Assembly: GCA_023140455.1 (NCBI GenBank)
Contig: JAGLLQ010000204.1
Span: 1 to 6,335 of the forward strand
DNA: 6,335 nucleotides
From: Desulfobacteraceae bacterium
GTDB taxonomy: Bacteria > Desulfobacterota > Desulfobacteria > Desulfobacterales > Desulfobacteraceae
Direction of reading: 5' to 3'
The notes under the pieces were generated by a model. The model saw only the letters and a list, made by a program, of their open reading frames with translations, searched no databases and was not told where the DNA came from. A program made the translations under genes and the position numbers. Shown piece after piece: positions 1-5,980 of the stretch; position 1 is the stretch's first letter; the number at the start of each line of letters is the position of its first letter.

Positions 1-258
1 ATTGCAGATGTCATGACATATATCAAAGGTCTCAAGCCCCAAAATAAAATTGCAGCGGCATTTGGATCATATGGCTGGAGTGGCGAGGCTGTGAAGATTC
101 TGAACAAGGAATTTGAAGCAATGAAATTTGATATCATTGATGATGGTATCAGGGTTCAATATGTTCCTGATGAAGATGATTTGAGCAAATGTTTTGATTT
201 AGGTGTAAAGCTTGCTAAAACATTAAAAGAAAAACTTTCTGGAGGGAATAATGCCTAA
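1..258 (+). CDS. fprA: FprA-type flavodiiron protein, C-terminal fragment (5' end outside window)
   Basis: The first 85 codons in frame 1 (starting I-A-D-V-M) are the end of a larger gene; the ATG at 13 is internal, not a start. The segment matches the second half of a flavodoxin-like domain, with the strand and loop AAAFGSYGWSGEAVK at about residues 18-32 of the fragment, which is typical of the FMN-binding domain of A-type flavoproteins, followed by helix and strand elements ending shortly before the stop. In the family, an N-terminal metallo-beta-lactamase-like diiron domain joins this flavodoxin domain, and the cytoplasmic enzyme reduces O2 to water or NO to N2O. The diiron domain cannot be checked here because it lies left of the window. 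The stop overlaps the start of the ferritin-like gene by 8 bases, so the two are probably translationally coupled. A free-standing flavodoxin is a less likely alternative. Confidence 0.8.
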   Translation: MADVMTYIKGLKPQNKIAAAFGSYGWSGEAVKILNKEFEAMKFDIIDDGIRVQYVPDEDDLSKCFDLGVKLAKTLKEKLSGGNNA

Positions 259-721
259 CGAATTTAATGCAAATGATATTTTTGAAATAGCTATAAAAAT
301 TGAACAGAATGGTGCAATCTTTTATAGAAATGCAGCAGACAAGATAGATGATGAGGGAAATAAACAGTTTCTTCTTGAGCTTGCAAAGATGGAAGATGGG
401 CATGAAGCAACCTTTGCGGGCATGCAGAAAGAACTAAAGGGAGAAGAAACAGCACCAACATTCTTTGATCCTGAAGATGAGAATGCTCTTTATCTTAAAG
501 CCCTGGCCGATGCCCGTGTCTTTGCTAAAAAGGAAGAGCCGGATAATGATTTTAAGAGTATACTTTATTCTGCTGTCCAGGCAGAAAAAGATTCAATTGT
601 GTTTTATCTTGGAATAAAAGAACTTGTACCGGAAAAAGCAGGTAAATCAAAAATTGATAATATTATTCAAGAAGAAATGAGTCACATCAAACTTCTTGTT
701 AAAAAAATGATGCAACAATAA
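251..721 (+). CDS. Rubrerythrin-like diiron ferritin-family protein without rubredoxin domain
   Basis: This 156-aa, all-helical protein carries the two half-bundle diiron motifs of the ferritin-like/rubrerythrin family: E18 in the first helix (IKIEQNGAIFY), E48-x2-H51, E112 in the third helix (QAEKDSIVFY) and E142-x2-H145. No CxxC pair is present, so the rubredoxin domain of classical rubrerythrin is missing and electrons must come from another protein. Family members reduce hydrogen peroxide or store or handle iron in the cytoplasm of anaerobes; which applies here cannot be told from sequence. The start at 251 is supported by GGAGGG at 241-246, four bases upstream, and the start overlaps the end of the flavodiiron gene. 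The pairing fits an oxidative or nitrosative stress operon, possibly with the flavodiiron protein removing O2 and this protein removing peroxide (inference). A strong hairpin follows 9 bases after the stop. Confidence 0.85.
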   Translation: MPNEFNANDIFEIAIKIEQNGAIFYRNAADKIDDEGNKQFLLELAKMEDGHEATFAGMQKELKGEETAPTFFDPEDENALYLKALADARVFAKKEEPDNDFKSILYSAVQAEKDSIVFYLGIKELVPEKAGKSKIDNIIQEEMSHIKLLVKKMMQQ

Positions 722-730
722 AACTGAGAC

Positions 731-764
731 ATACGGCTTGATACAATTTTGTATCAAGCCGTAT
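731..764. terminator. Long hairpin between convergent genes, probable bidirectional terminator
   Basis: The 14-base arm atacggcttgatac (731-744) is perfectly complementary to gtatcaagccgtat (751-764), and the A745-T750 pair can extend it. The loop is only about 4 to 6 bases. The hairpin starts 9 bases after the stop of the ferritin-like gene (+) and touches the first base of the stop codon of the HdrC-like gene (-), so it sits exactly where transcripts from both strands must end. Neither side has a clean run of T right after the stem, so it may act as an imperfect terminator or as a 3'-end stabiliser against exonucleases. The structure is seen directly; its function is inferred. Confidence 0.7.
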
Positions 765-1138
765 TATCTGTCATACTCCCGAAACAACCCCTGGGTTCTG
801 CATGCGCTCCTGCCCAAGGTAATCAGGGAAGGAATATCAATCCCGAATGGACAATAACAGCGTGTGCACAATACACATTTTTCAAAAACGAGGTCTCGCA
901 TTTCTTCAAGGATCTGTTTGCTGACTCTTCCTTTTTTCTTATATAATTTGCCGATGGAATTAATAAATTTATAGGAAGGCATATATTCTGGATTATTCCC
1001 GTTTGATATATATAAAAAACAACTCTCAGCGCACAGGCTGCAATGGGCGCACATAGCCAGACCGAGTTGAATCTGTTTTCTGTTTTGTTTTAAAACTGAT
1101 TTTATTGAATCTGTATTTATTTCAGCTTGTTTCAACAT
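764..1138 (-). CDS. HdrC-like Fe-S protein with two 4Fe-4S cluster motifs
   Basis: This 124-aa cytoplasmic protein has no membrane segment or signal peptide. The first cluster motif is C30-x2-C33-x2-C36-x3-C40 (CAHCSLCAESC), the classical 4Fe-4S pattern. The second is C88-x2-C91-x2-C94-x1-C96-P followed by FGID, which matches the CPFGID ending seen in HdrC-like and DsrK/HmcF-type proteins, but the spacing before the last Cys is two residues shorter than the usual x3. Proteins of this type pass electrons between a membrane cytochrome b and a cytoplasmic catalytic subunit. The CCG domain that is normally fused in TmcB, HmcF or DsrK is absent. It is the last gene of the - strand block, 43 bases after the cytochrome b gene, which is the expected electron partner. 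The ATG at 1138 has GGAG about 8 bases upstream. Family assignment is good; the specific complex is unknown. Confidence 0.8.
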   Translation of the reverse strand: MLKQAEINTDSIKSVLKQNRKQIQLGLAMCAHCSLCAESCFLYISNGNNPEYMPSYKFINSIGKLYKKKGRVSKQILEEMRDLVFEKCVLCTRCYCPFGIDIPSLITLGRSACRTQGLFREYDR

Positions 1139-1181
1139 TCACTGCTCCACAAAATAATTCATACTGTCAATCGGCTTTGCA

Positions 1182-1856
1182 TTAAAAATGCCATGACCGT
1201 TTTGAATTCCCCAAACTATGTTCACTTACAATCATAAATCGGCTGATAAAGAAAAAAACCATATGAAAAAATTTGGAAAACGGTATCATAATCAGCATCA
1301 GTTCACCGAAAAGTATATGCAGCAGTATTATTGTATTATAATTTAAAATATGATGATAAACCATAAAACCTGTCACAAAAGGAGCAACAGCAATCAAAAG
1401 CAATAGATAATCATTTACTGTTGAAATAATTCTGACGCGGCGAAGCAAAAGCCTTCGCATAAGAAACATAAGGGCGCCTGCCAGAACAAACTTTGTCATG
1501 ATATCTGTGACTTGTTCGGGAAAAGATATAAAACTGATTCCAAACGCTGTGTCCAGCATAATATTATGCCCAAGAACAAATATGGGGGTCACAATCAGGC
1601 ACACATGGAAAATAAAGCTGGCAAGCACCAGACAGATGTTGTTCGCAAGAGGACTAACTCTCTGAAACACAAGATATCTGAAAAGCCGTTCCTTTATCGA
1701 CAAATCAATTTGGGGTATAAACCCCTTATCCGGCACGACCCGCCGTGTTTCTTTTATTCGGGTCAATTTCAGCAATCTGAAAGTTTGAACAACCAGGCCT
1801 CCTCCGAATATTATAAAGGATATCCATACAAGAGGCCCTTGAATAAAATCAATCAT
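1182..1856 (-). CDS. NarI/DsrM/TmcC-like membrane cytochrome b subunit
   Basis: This 224-aa integral membrane protein has about five hydrophobic helices, at roughly residues 8-28, 74-97, 118-138, 149-170 and 174-206. Candidate haem ligands are H84 and H97 in helix 2, and H180 and H198 in helix 5. The H180/H198 spacing of 18 equals that of the haem-b ligands in the nitrate reductase gamma subunit NarI. H168-H169 at the end of helix 4 are extra. In this family the subunit holds two b haems and exchanges electrons with menaquinone, or between a periplasmic cytochrome c and a cytoplasmic Fe-S protein. The ATG at 1856 overlaps the stop of the upstream MetV-like gene by 4 bases (ATGA) and has AGGAAG upstream, so translation is coupled. 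The HdrC-like gene follows. Helix boundaries are estimated by eye. Confidence 0.82.
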   Translation of the reverse strand: MIDFIQGPLVWISFIIFGGGLVVQTFRLLKLTRIKETRRVVPDKGFIPQIDLSIKERLFRYLVFQRVSPLANNICLVLASFIFHVCLIVTPIFVLGHNIMLDTAFGISFISFPEQVTDIMTKFVLAGALMFLMRRLLLRRVRIISTVNDYLLLLIAVAPFVTGFMVYHHILNYNTIILLHILFGELMLIMIPFSKFFHMVFFFISRFMIVSEHSLGNSKRSWHF

Positions 1857-2533
1857 ATTTCTTCCTGATAATATCTTTGTTCATACCCTTTTTGAACAAT
1901 AGTGCGCTTAATCTGATTTTGCCACTGCATTGGCGGCTGAAACTTCAAAATATTGTCCAATCGGCCCTGGGCCTCCAGACGGGTATATATTTCATGCCAG
2001 GCACAATTTAAGTCCGGGCGAACTTCACATTTATCACCGTTGGTCCCGCCGCAAGGTCCGTTAAACAAACCCTTGGCACATCGCGTAACCGGGCAAATCC
2101 CTGCTGTATATGCCAGCACACATTCCCCACATGCCCTGCATTTTTCCTCATACAACCCGATATCAAGATCAACTCCAATTGCAATAGTGTTAACTGCCGG
2201 GAAAACAGGTTTGTCTGGGTATTTCCCAGCAAGGAACTGTACTCCAGCGCCGCAAGCCATTGATAAGATGCAATCTGCAGTTTCCACCATATCATCAAGA
2301 GCCCCCAGATATTGTTCATTACACTGTCGTTCAACCGTATATCCGGTAAATTGATCAGCTGATTTTCTTTTGCCCCTTAACAATTCCAGTTCTGTTTGCA
2401 GAATACCAACTTCCTTTTGACCACCTGCAAGACATACAGACACACACCCGCCGCAACCTACAATCAGGACATCTTGATATGGTTCAATATAATTAAAAAT
2501 TTCTTCGATGGATTTTGACTTTGCTTTAATCAT
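1853..2533 (-). CDS. MetV-like protein, second copy (methylene-THF reductase C-terminal domain)
   Basis: This 226-aa soluble protein belongs to the MetV/MTHFR_C family. The N-terminal part has VGCGGCVSVC (C27, C30, C34) after a conserved IEP-type turn, then GYTV at 64-67 and C94 in ACGAG. The C-terminal half has C132-x2-C135-x2-C138, C147-P, C152, the NGPCGG box with C161, CEV with C169, and C177-A-W. All of these have counterparts in the other MetV in this window, so the metal-binding set looks complete. In the family, MetV binds Fe-S and other metal and links MetF to an electron donor. This copy is not next to metF: it lies between the cytochrome c3 gene (8-base overlap, ATGATTAA) and the cytochrome b gene (4-base overlap). 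AGAGGA precedes the ATG. The context suggests it is the cytoplasmic module of a membrane redox complex (inference). Confidence 0.85.
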   Translation of the reverse strand: MIKAKSKSIEEIFNYIEPYQDVLIVGCGGCVSVCLAGGQKEVGILQTELELLRGKRKSADQFTGYTVERQCNEQYLGALDDMVETADCILSMACGAGVQFLAGKYPDKPVFPAVNTIAIGVDLDIGLYEEKCRACGECVLAYTAGICPVTRCAKGLFNGPCGGTNGDKCEVRPDLNCAWHEIYTRLEAQGRLDNILKFQPPMQWQNQIKRTIVQKGYEQRYYQEEI

Positions 2534-2975
2534 TTTGTCCTCTAATAATCATATCATATTCTGCTGAAACCAGAGATTCCGGACTATGGCATTCATTACA
2601 CATGGTTGGAACTTCTGCCTGACCCATTATTGTCTCCTCATTATGACATCCTATACATTGTCTATGAAACGCCTCCTGGGTATTAATTTTATTATCTGAA
2701 GCATGGCAGGACGAACACATAATGTCTGGATTATCGCTGTGGAGTTCATCGACATCTATTACATTATTTTTATTCTCATCGTATGTATGATGGCAAACCT
2801 CACAATCGTAAGATTCCATATGCATTTCATGGGGGAACAACACAGGCTCTCTACCCTTGCTGCATTCGCCCTTATCAATAGGGCATACGCACATAAGGGA
2901 GAAGGTTAATATACCCCCAAAAAAAAGAGACACCAGAGTAAAACAAATTTTTGTTTTTAATGTAAAATATTTCAC
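2526..2975 (-). CDS. Periplasmic tetrahaem cytochrome c3 (class III) with EF-hand-like loop
   Basis: This 149-aa protein has a basic start followed by a hydrophobic stretch (about 10-28) that acts as signal peptide or N-terminal anchor, so it should act outside the cytoplasmic membrane. Four CxxCH haem sites are visible: C58-H62 (followed by H63), C87-H91, C107-H111 and C126-H130. Candidate distal ligands are H49 and H52 in FPHEMH, H63, H79 and H104. This arrangement, with FxHxxH before the first CxxCHH, is that of class III cytochromes c. Residues 66-77, between haems 1 and 2, match a 12-residue EF-hand calcium loop. The start is GTG at 2975, with only a weak AAAAGAA upstream; no other start gives a full signal peptide. 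Translation overlaps the MetV-like gene by 8 bases. It likely carries electrons between periplasmic hydrogenases or other donors and the cytochrome b encoded downstream (inference). Confidence 0.88.
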   Translation of the reverse strand: MKYFTLKTKICFTLVSLFFGGILTFSLMCVCPIDKGECSKGREPVLFPHEMHMESYDCEVCHHTYDENKNNVIDVDELHSDNPDIMCSSCHASDNKINTQEAFHRQCIGCHNEETIMGQAEVPTMCNECHSPESLVSAEYDMIIRGQND

Positions 2976-3092
2976 TTCTTTTGCTTATAGCTGATTATAG
3001 TATGAGATTCAAGCAGATTACAGCACAATCATACATATAATGACAGGTTTCAAAATATTAAGGCACTTAATCTGTTGCAGAAAAAAGAATCT
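2976..3092 (-). promoter_or_regulatory. Gap between metF and the cytochrome c3 gene: possible weak terminator and promoter
   Basis: This 117-base AT-rich gap is the longest in the - strand block. On the - strand, a 6-bp hairpin (attaag at 3057-3062, cttaat at 3066-3071) lies downstream of metF and is followed by ATTTTG, a weak terminator at best. A perfect TATAAT lies at 2994-2999, about 19 bases before the GTG start, but the hexamer 17 bases upstream (TGTAAT) is a poor -35. So the cytochrome-MetV-cytochrome b-HdrC group could be a separate transcription unit or be read through from metF. The sequence alone does not decide. No riboswitch-like structure was recognised. Confidence 0.25.
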
Positions 3093-3992
3093 TTACTTTG
3101 TTTTAATCTGAGCATGTTCCAAAATATCAGGGACAATATCAGTCCAGCCAAGGGGCATGATATGGACTCCCTGGCACATGGATTTGACTTCTTTTAAAAA
3201 CCGGCCTGCTATTTCAGCTGATTTTTTCTTCCGGTCTTCCTTGGCAACAGATCCGATCTCTTCTATCAAATTTTCCGGAACATGGACTCCGGATACATTT
3301 TTATTCATAAATTTTGCCATTTGAGGTGATTTCAGAATAACGATACCGACCTGTATGGGACAATTAAATTTTTCAACTTTTTTAATAAATTTTTCAAAAA
3401 CTTTGACATCATATACTGCCTGGGTTTGAAAAAATTGTGCCCCTGCATCAATTTTCTTTTTCATTTTCATTAATTGCAGCTCAATTGGATCGGAATTAGG
3501 ATTGACAACCGCGCCAAAGGCCATATCAAGATAATTTTCAATCCGGCTTCCTGAAATATCATAGCCTCTTTTAAGCCCTTTTGCCATATCAATCAACTGC
3601 ACCGAATCAAGGTCAAACACAGGTTTTGCTTCCTTGTGATCGCCAAGCTGAATATGGTCTCCGGTTAACAGCAATACATTATCAATACCCAGAGAATAGG
3701 CAGTGAGCAGGTCAGACTGCAATGCCAGCCTATTTCGATCTCTGCAGGTAAGCTGATAAACAGGTTCAATACCATTTGCTTTCAGACGTACACTAGCAGC
3801 AAGAGACCCCAGTCTCATAACAGCAGATTGATTATCAGTCACATTTACAGCATGGACATGTTGGTTCAGGTGAAGTGCTTCAATAGCGCAGCTTGGTTCG
3901 ATACTCTTATCTCTATGAATCGCACCTTTAATCGGTCCGACTTCTCCTGTTATAACAAACTCGCCTTTATCAAATAGGGTTGTCAGTTTCAT
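3093..3992 (-). CDS. metF: 5,10-methylenetetrahydrofolate reductase MetF
   Basis: This 299-aa protein has the usual length of a one-domain bacterial MTHFR (a TIM barrel with FAD). Visible family features are the N-terminal strand ending in GEVGP with the expected catalytic Glu near residue 17, the NVTDNQ segment, YQLTCRDRNR, the LLLTGDH strand with its Asp, FGAVVNPNSDP and GAQFFQTQAVYD with the TQ pair. It reduces methylene-THF to methyl-THF in the cytoplasm, or runs in reverse when acetyl groups are oxidised. The metV gene directly upstream shows it is the MetFV type, in which electrons arrive through an Fe-S partner rather than directly from NAD(P)H; examples are the Moorella MetVF with HdrABC-MvhD and the Acetobacterium RnfC2 system. 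GGAG lies 8-10 bases before the ATG. The gap to metV is 42 bases. Confidence 0.95.
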   Translation of the reverse strand: MKLTTLFDKGEFVITGEVGPIKGAIHRDKSIEPSCAIEALHLNQHVHAVNVTDNQSAVMRLGSLAASVRLKANGIEPVYQLTCRDRNRLALQSDLLTAYSLGIDNVLLLTGDHIQLGDHKEAKPVFDLDSVQLIDMAKGLKRGYDISGSRIENYLDMAFGAVVNPNSDPIELQLMKMKKKIDAGAQFFQTQAVYDVKVFEKFIKKVEKFNCPIQVGIVILKSPQMAKFMNKNVSGVHVPENLIEEIGSVAKEDRKKKSAEIAGRFLKEVKSMCQGVHIMPLGWTDIVPDILEHAQIKTK

Positions 3993-4034
3993 TATTAGGA
4001 CTCCTTGAAAATTTATTTAAATGTTTTTTATCAG

Positions 4035-4754
4035 CTAATCTTGATTGCTGACAGTGATTTTACCTGCTATAGAACAAAAGGTAGCTTCAGTCGGGCTAAC
4101 CTTAAGACTCCTTGGGCGACTCCATTTTGAATTATTTTTAGCAGGTTGATAGGGGTCAAGAAGATCAAGGCGCCCCAGTTTCTTAAGTCTTTCATAAATC
4201 AGTATCCAACCGCAGGGTCGCTCTGTATCCACTTCACAGTGTCCGTCTTCAGCGCCGCCACAGGGCCCGTTCAACAATTGTTTGGCACAAAGAGTCATTG
4301 GACACAGTCCACCGGTGAATTCAATAATACACTCACCGCATAGAGAACAATACTCTTCGATATCTGTATTTGAAACAGTTTCTCCACCAAAAATTGTGTC
4401 ACAACCGGGATGAACCATACCACCATCTGTTGCATCAATCACCGTATGAACACCTTGCCCACACCCAAGGATGAGAAAAGAATCTGTCTTTTTCATTTCA
4501 TCAGCGTGATCTTCCATAAGTACCTTACGGGTGTGGTCCAGTTTACATAAAGACATACCCTGGGGACCTGGCACAGTATAACCTGAAACTTCGACACCCC
4601 TGTCTGACAGGCGTTTTGCCATCATTTTGGTTTCATCTTCACCACCTGAATAACATTTCCAGGCACAATTATTACACCCGACAACAAAAACTTTTTCGCC
4701 AGGTTGAATATGCTTAACTATTTCACCTATCGGTTTTTGAATGGTTGCATGCAC
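4035..4754 (-). CDS. metV: MetV, Fe-S subunit of methylene-THF reductase (copy next to metF)
   Basis: This 239-aa soluble protein is of the MTHFR C-terminal domain family. The N-terminal part has VVGCNNCAWKC (C27, C30, C34), GYTVPGPQG near 58-66 and GCGQG with C98; the C-terminal half has C136-x2-C139-x2-C142, C151-P, C156, NGPCGG with C165, C173-E-V and C181-G-W. C118 in HPGCDT is present here but not in the second MetV copy. In acetogens MetV binds Fe-S cluster(s), forms a complex with MetF and receives electrons from an Hdr-like or Rnf-like partner. A tail of about 35 residues after the RLKKLGRLDLLDPYQP segment shows no motif. The start is GTG at 4754, chosen because a perfect GGAGGG lies 6 bases upstream; the ATG at 4750 is out of frame. 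It sits between the Cys-rich unknown gene and metF. Confidence 0.92.
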   Translation of the reverse strand: MHATIQKPIGEIVKHIQPGEKVFVVGCNNCAWKCYSGGEDETKMMAKRLSDRGVEVSGYTVPGPQGMSLCKLDHTRKVLMEDHADEMKKTDSFLILGCGQGVHTVIDATDGGMVHPGCDTIFGGETVSNTDIEEYCSLCGECIIEFTGGLCPMTLCAKQLLNGPCGGAEDGHCEVDTERPCGWILIYERLKKLGRLDLLDPYQPAKNNSKWSRPRSLKVSPTEATFCSIAGKITVSNQD

Positions 4755-4760
4755 GTTGTT

Positions 4761-4766
4761 CCCTCC
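4761..4766 (-). promoter_or_regulatory. Strong ribosome binding site that fixes the GTG start of metV
   Basis: On the - strand this reads GGAGGG, 6 bases before the GTG at 4754, and it begins directly after the TAA of the upstream Cys-rich gene. It is the reason for choosing GTG over other starts. The tight placement suggests that ribosomes ending on the upstream gene help initiate metV. Confidence 0.75.
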
Positions 4767-5483
4767 TTAATTAAAAAAAACAGGTTTATATTTAATATTT
4801 GCATCGTCAAATTCCTGAAATAGCAATTTTAAACGATCATTAGCTGTACTAATTGCAACAGATTTTTCCTCAGCTTCTTTATCAGTCTGAAAACATGCAA
4901 GACATCTTTGGAACTTACTGTCTCTCCCCAGGGTTTTGATATTAAAATCAGCCATGAAAAAGGTCTGTTCGGTCTTCTGATTTGCAAAATGTTCAACAGC
5001 CGGAATTATTTCAAGATCAATTCCAACATCAACTTGATTACCTTCTTTTGCAATGTTGATGTAATCATGGATGGTAAGTATTCCACCTGTTACTTTATCT
5101 TTTTCCGGCTCAATTGTGTCATATTTGACAAGCATTTCTTCAAGGCTGAAAAATTTTTCCTCAAGCTCAATCCCTGCATCCAGCAATTTTTTATAATCTC
5201 TTTTCAAATACCGGTTGGCAATCATAACTGCCTGGGATACGTGTGGACAAAGATTATTGGGGCATCCTCTGGCATAACATTTTCTAAAAGTGAATGACTT
5301 GCTGTTAAGAGTTCCAGAATACTTGCAAAGAAAAATATATGCCTGAAATTCATAGCTTTTATGGACAAAATTTACAGGAACAATATCAAAGGACAAGCGA
5401 ATGTCCATGTCGTATCCAAGCTTTTTCAAATTAACCAGATCGGTAATTCGGTTTGGTTGATCTATAATGGCATTATCATCCAT
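4767..5483 (-). CDS. Unrecognised Cys-rich protein, 238 aa, upstream of metV
   Basis: I do not recognise this family. The protein is soluble, with no signal peptide or membrane helix. It has six Cys: C53, then C69-x4-C74-x4-C79 in a compact segment (CYARGCPNNLCPH, 69-81), and C194-x2-C197 in RCLACFQ. C69, C74, C79 and H81 together with the CxxC pair could bind an Fe-S cluster or zinc (inference). The N-terminal 65 residues look like beta strands, and the middle (about 85-125) is helical and charged. The ATG at 5483 has GAGGTG 5 bases upstream. It lies 59 bases after the DsrE-family gene and 12 bases before metV, so it is almost certainly cotranscribed with metV and metF. A role as electron-transfer or assembly partner of MetFV is possible but unproven. 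Confidence 0.75.
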   Translation of the reverse strand: MDDNAIIDQPNRITDLVNLKKLGYDMDIRLSFDIVPVNFVHKSYEFQAYIFLCKYSGTLNSKSFTFRKCYARGCPNNLCPHVSQAVMIANRYLKRDYKKLLDAGIELEEKFFSLEEMLVKYDTIEPEKDKVTGGILTIHDYINIAKEGNQVDVGIDLEIIPAVEHFANQKTEQTFFMADFNIKTLGRDSKFQRCLACFQTDKEAEEKSVAISTANDRLKLLFQEFDDANIKYKPVFFN

Positions 5484-5542
5484 CTTTCACCTCTTTAAAT
5501 TTATGATTGACAACCGGTTACAATAAAAAAAGACTGGTCAGG

Positions 5543-5926
5543 CTAATAAACAAATACAGTATCTGCTTCAATAGCCATAATATTTACCTGACCGGCAGCT
5601 GTAATCTTTGAACCTTCAGGCAGCTCTGATTCATCAATGTTTCGCTGTTTGATACAGGGTGCACATACATGAAGCTCTCCACCAAGCTCAAGAAAATCCT
5701 TAAACAATTTATTTATGTCGGGAAAACCACCGCCTGGCAACATATTGACCCTGTAGCTTTCTTTGGCAAGATAAACCCCATTGCCCTGGAGGACAACTAC
5801 TGCCTTAATATCCATTGCAAGGGCAGCATTGGCCATTACAAACGCAATACAAGCTTTTTCAGGATTATCTCCGGCATGGGTTGCAAAATACATGATTGTT
5901 TCAATTTTTTCAGTGTTTTCTGTCAT
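5543..5926 (-). CDS. DsrE/DsrF-family (sulfur-relay-like) protein
   Basis: This 127-aa single-domain cytoplasmic protein has the DsrE-like alpha/beta fold pattern: a first strand (TIMYFATHAGDNPEKA) with a helix, a second strand KAVVVLQGNGV, a GGGFPDI loop, and the conserved strand and loop ELHVCAPCIKQR with C88 and C91, followed by a strand near the end (ADTVFVY). Small DsrE-like proteins of this kind often keep one or two Cys in this loop; in the dsr and tus systems such Cys carry persulfide. Here the substrate is unknown. Transfer of sulfur to, or redox sensing for, the neighbouring Fe-S proteins would be speculation. The ATG at 5926 has AGAGGAGA upstream. It lies 54 bases after the CCG-domain gene, in the same orientation as the metVF genes. 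Confidence 0.85.
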   Translation of the reverse strand: MTENTEKIETIMYFATHAGDNPEKACIAFVMANAALAMDIKAVVVLQGNGVYLAKESYRVNMLPGGGFPDINKLFKDFLELGGELHVCAPCIKQRNIDESELPEGSKITAAGQVNIMAIEADTVFVY

Positions 5927-5980
5927 TTTATTCTCCTCTAATTCAATTACATTTATTGTTTTATAAATTTGCTTGCATGA

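Noticed and set aside
215..403. Small - strand frame crossing the flavodiiron/ferritin junction
   Set aside because: It is antisense to two recognisable genes, and its Phe/Ile-rich product is what AT-rich antisense DNA gives.
1512..1868. Open frame of 118 codons on the + strand
   Set aside because: It lies antisense to the cytochrome b gene, has no recognisable motif, and the - strand frame has clear membrane helices and haem His.
1953..2354. Open frames on the + strand (133 codons) and in another - frame (2008-2334, 108 codons)
   Set aside because: Both are shadows of the second MetV gene, whose own frame has the complete conserved Cys pattern and overlaps its neighbours in operon style.
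2880..2975. Possible lipoprotein signal (C29 or C31) in the cytochrome c3 N-terminus
   Set aside because: The residues before C29 (S-L-M) do not fit a lipobox well, so an ordinary signal peptide or uncleaved anchor is preferred.
2994..2999. TATAAT on the - strand as a firm promoter for the cytochrome group
   Set aside because: The -35 region is poor and the leader would be only about a dozen bases in AT-rich DNA, so it is kept only as a weak possibility in the gap annotation.
4908..5297. Open frame of 129 codons on the + strand
   Set aside because: It is antisense to the Cys-rich gene and has no ribosome binding site or family features; the opposite frame has a good ribosome binding site and tight operon spacing.
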